Of a stretch of 5,932 bases of DNA, positions 5,633-5,932 are shown one piece after another. The notes under the pieces were generated by a model. It ran no database searches. It was not told where the DNA came from and saw only the letters and a list, made by a program, of their open reading frames with translations. Source of the stretch: Nautiliaceae bacterium (GTDB taxonomy: Bacteria; Campylobacterota; Campylobacteria; Campylobacterales; Nautiliaceae). Each line of letters opens with the position of its first letter. Position 1 is the first letter of the stretch. Position numbers and translations under genes: made by a program. The stretch lies in NCBI GenBank assembly GCA_027062985.1, contig JAMOSR010000089.1, forward strand, positions 1 to 5,932. Direction: 5' to 3'.

Positions 5633-5932
5633 GAATATTATAGATATAAAGTCGGTTTTAAAACCTTATGTGGAAGAGGGGATTATATTAAACAGAGACG
5701 ATGACGAGATAGCTACCAATATACGTTCTTATCAGTTGATTTATGATGGGAAAAAACCTGTGGGAGTGGGGGCACTTCATATATATTCCCCTTTTTTGGG
5801 AGAAATACGTTCTCTTGCCGTTGATAAACATTATCAGGGAAAAGGACTTGGTAAAATGCTGGTTCAAAATCTTTTAAAAGAAGCAAGAGAACTTGATTTA
5901 AAAGAAGTTTTGGTTTTAACTTATCAAAAAGA
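5601..5932 (+). CDS. argA: Short ArgA-type GNAT acetyltransferase, probable N-acetylglutamate synthase (cut by window edge)
   Basis: From ATG 5601 the frame stays open for 110 codons to the edge, beginning MNLKIKKPTLKNIIDIKSVL. It is a GNAT fold: ATN-IRSYQLIYDGKKPVG, then GALHIY (57-62), EIRSLAV (68-74) and the acetyl-CoA pyrophosphate-binding loop QGKGLG (79-84), followed by a helix and LVLTYQK (104-110). The pattern GALHIY-EIRSLAV-LTYQ, with an early PYVEEGIIL block (22-30), is what I know from single-domain N-acetylglutamate synthases, which acetylate glutamate to start arginine synthesis without the kinase-like domain of classical ArgA. The start overlaps the end of engB by 32 bases, with GGGG (5592-5595) as ribosome site. 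A GTG two codons upstream (5595) is a less likely start. The C-terminus is missing, and another GNAT substrate is possible. Confidence 0.82.
   Translation, partial: MNLKIKKPTLKNIIDIKSVLKPYVEEGIILNRDDDEIATNIRSYQLIYDGKKPVGVGALHIYSPFLGEIRSLAVDKHYQGKGLGKMLVQNLLKEARELDLKEVLVLTYQK
5618..5659 (+). repeat. Perfect 10-bp inverted repeat spanning the engB stop codon
   Basis: AAAACCGACT (5618-5627) is the exact reverse complement of AGTCGGTTTT (5650-5659), separated by 22 bases that contain the engB TAA (5630-5632). GGTTTT of the right arm also begins the 12-base palindrome GGTTTTAAAACC (5654-5665). In RNA the stem would hold four G-C pairs and end in a short U run, somewhat like a weak terminator or attenuator. 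It lies inside codons 6-20 of the downstream gene, so it may simply be coding sequence. Perfect 10-bp pairs are not rare in DNA this AT-rich. Confidence 0.4.

Overview
The window is AT-rich, densely packed bacterial chromosome. It looks like a member of Campylobacterota (formerly Epsilonproteobacteria), most plausibly a Nautilia/Caminibacter/Lebetimonas-type organism. This rests on the low GC, heavy use of AGA/AGG for Arg and ATA for Ile, Lys-rich proteins, and a gene order (tatD, mltD, rlpA, kdsC, lptC, lptA, engB) that I recall from that phylum. The taxonomic call is an inference from gene order and composition, not a database match.

Layout: bases 1-166 are the 5' end of a malic enzyme gene (maeB) on the minus strand, cut by the window edge. 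A 100-bp AT-rich divergent spacer (167-266) carries a plausible maeB promoter and probably also the promoter of the plus-strand operon. From 267 to the right edge nine genes run on the plus strand, all overlapping or separated by at most 9 bases: tatD (267-1016), mltD-like lytic transglycosylase (1013-2341), rlpA (2351-3031), hisB (3033-3602), kdsC (3599-4090), lptC-like (4084-4590), lptA-like (4587-5036), engB/ysxC (5033-5632) and a short ArgA-type GNAT acetyltransferase (5601 onward, cut by the edge). No gene-free stretch exceeds 100 bases, and I see no tRNA, rRNA, mobile element or CRISPR.

Together the genes form an envelope-centred operon. MltD and RlpA cleave peptidoglycan glycan strands. 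KdsC makes Kdo for the LPS inner core, and LptC/LptA form part of the periplasmic bridge that carries LPS to the outer membrane. EngB is a ribosome-assembly GTPase, TatD a metal-dependent nuclease, and HisB and the ArgA-like protein belong to histidine and arginine biosynthesis. Tight overlaps (ATGA, GTGA and longer) suggest one transcript with translational coupling.

I found no convincing new biological system. The items worth a second look are modest: corrected starts for mltD and rlpA, a Lys-rich two-cysteine insertion in MltD, hisB embedded in the envelope operon, a 32-nt engB/argA overlap, and a 10-bp inverted repeat spanning the engB stop codon.
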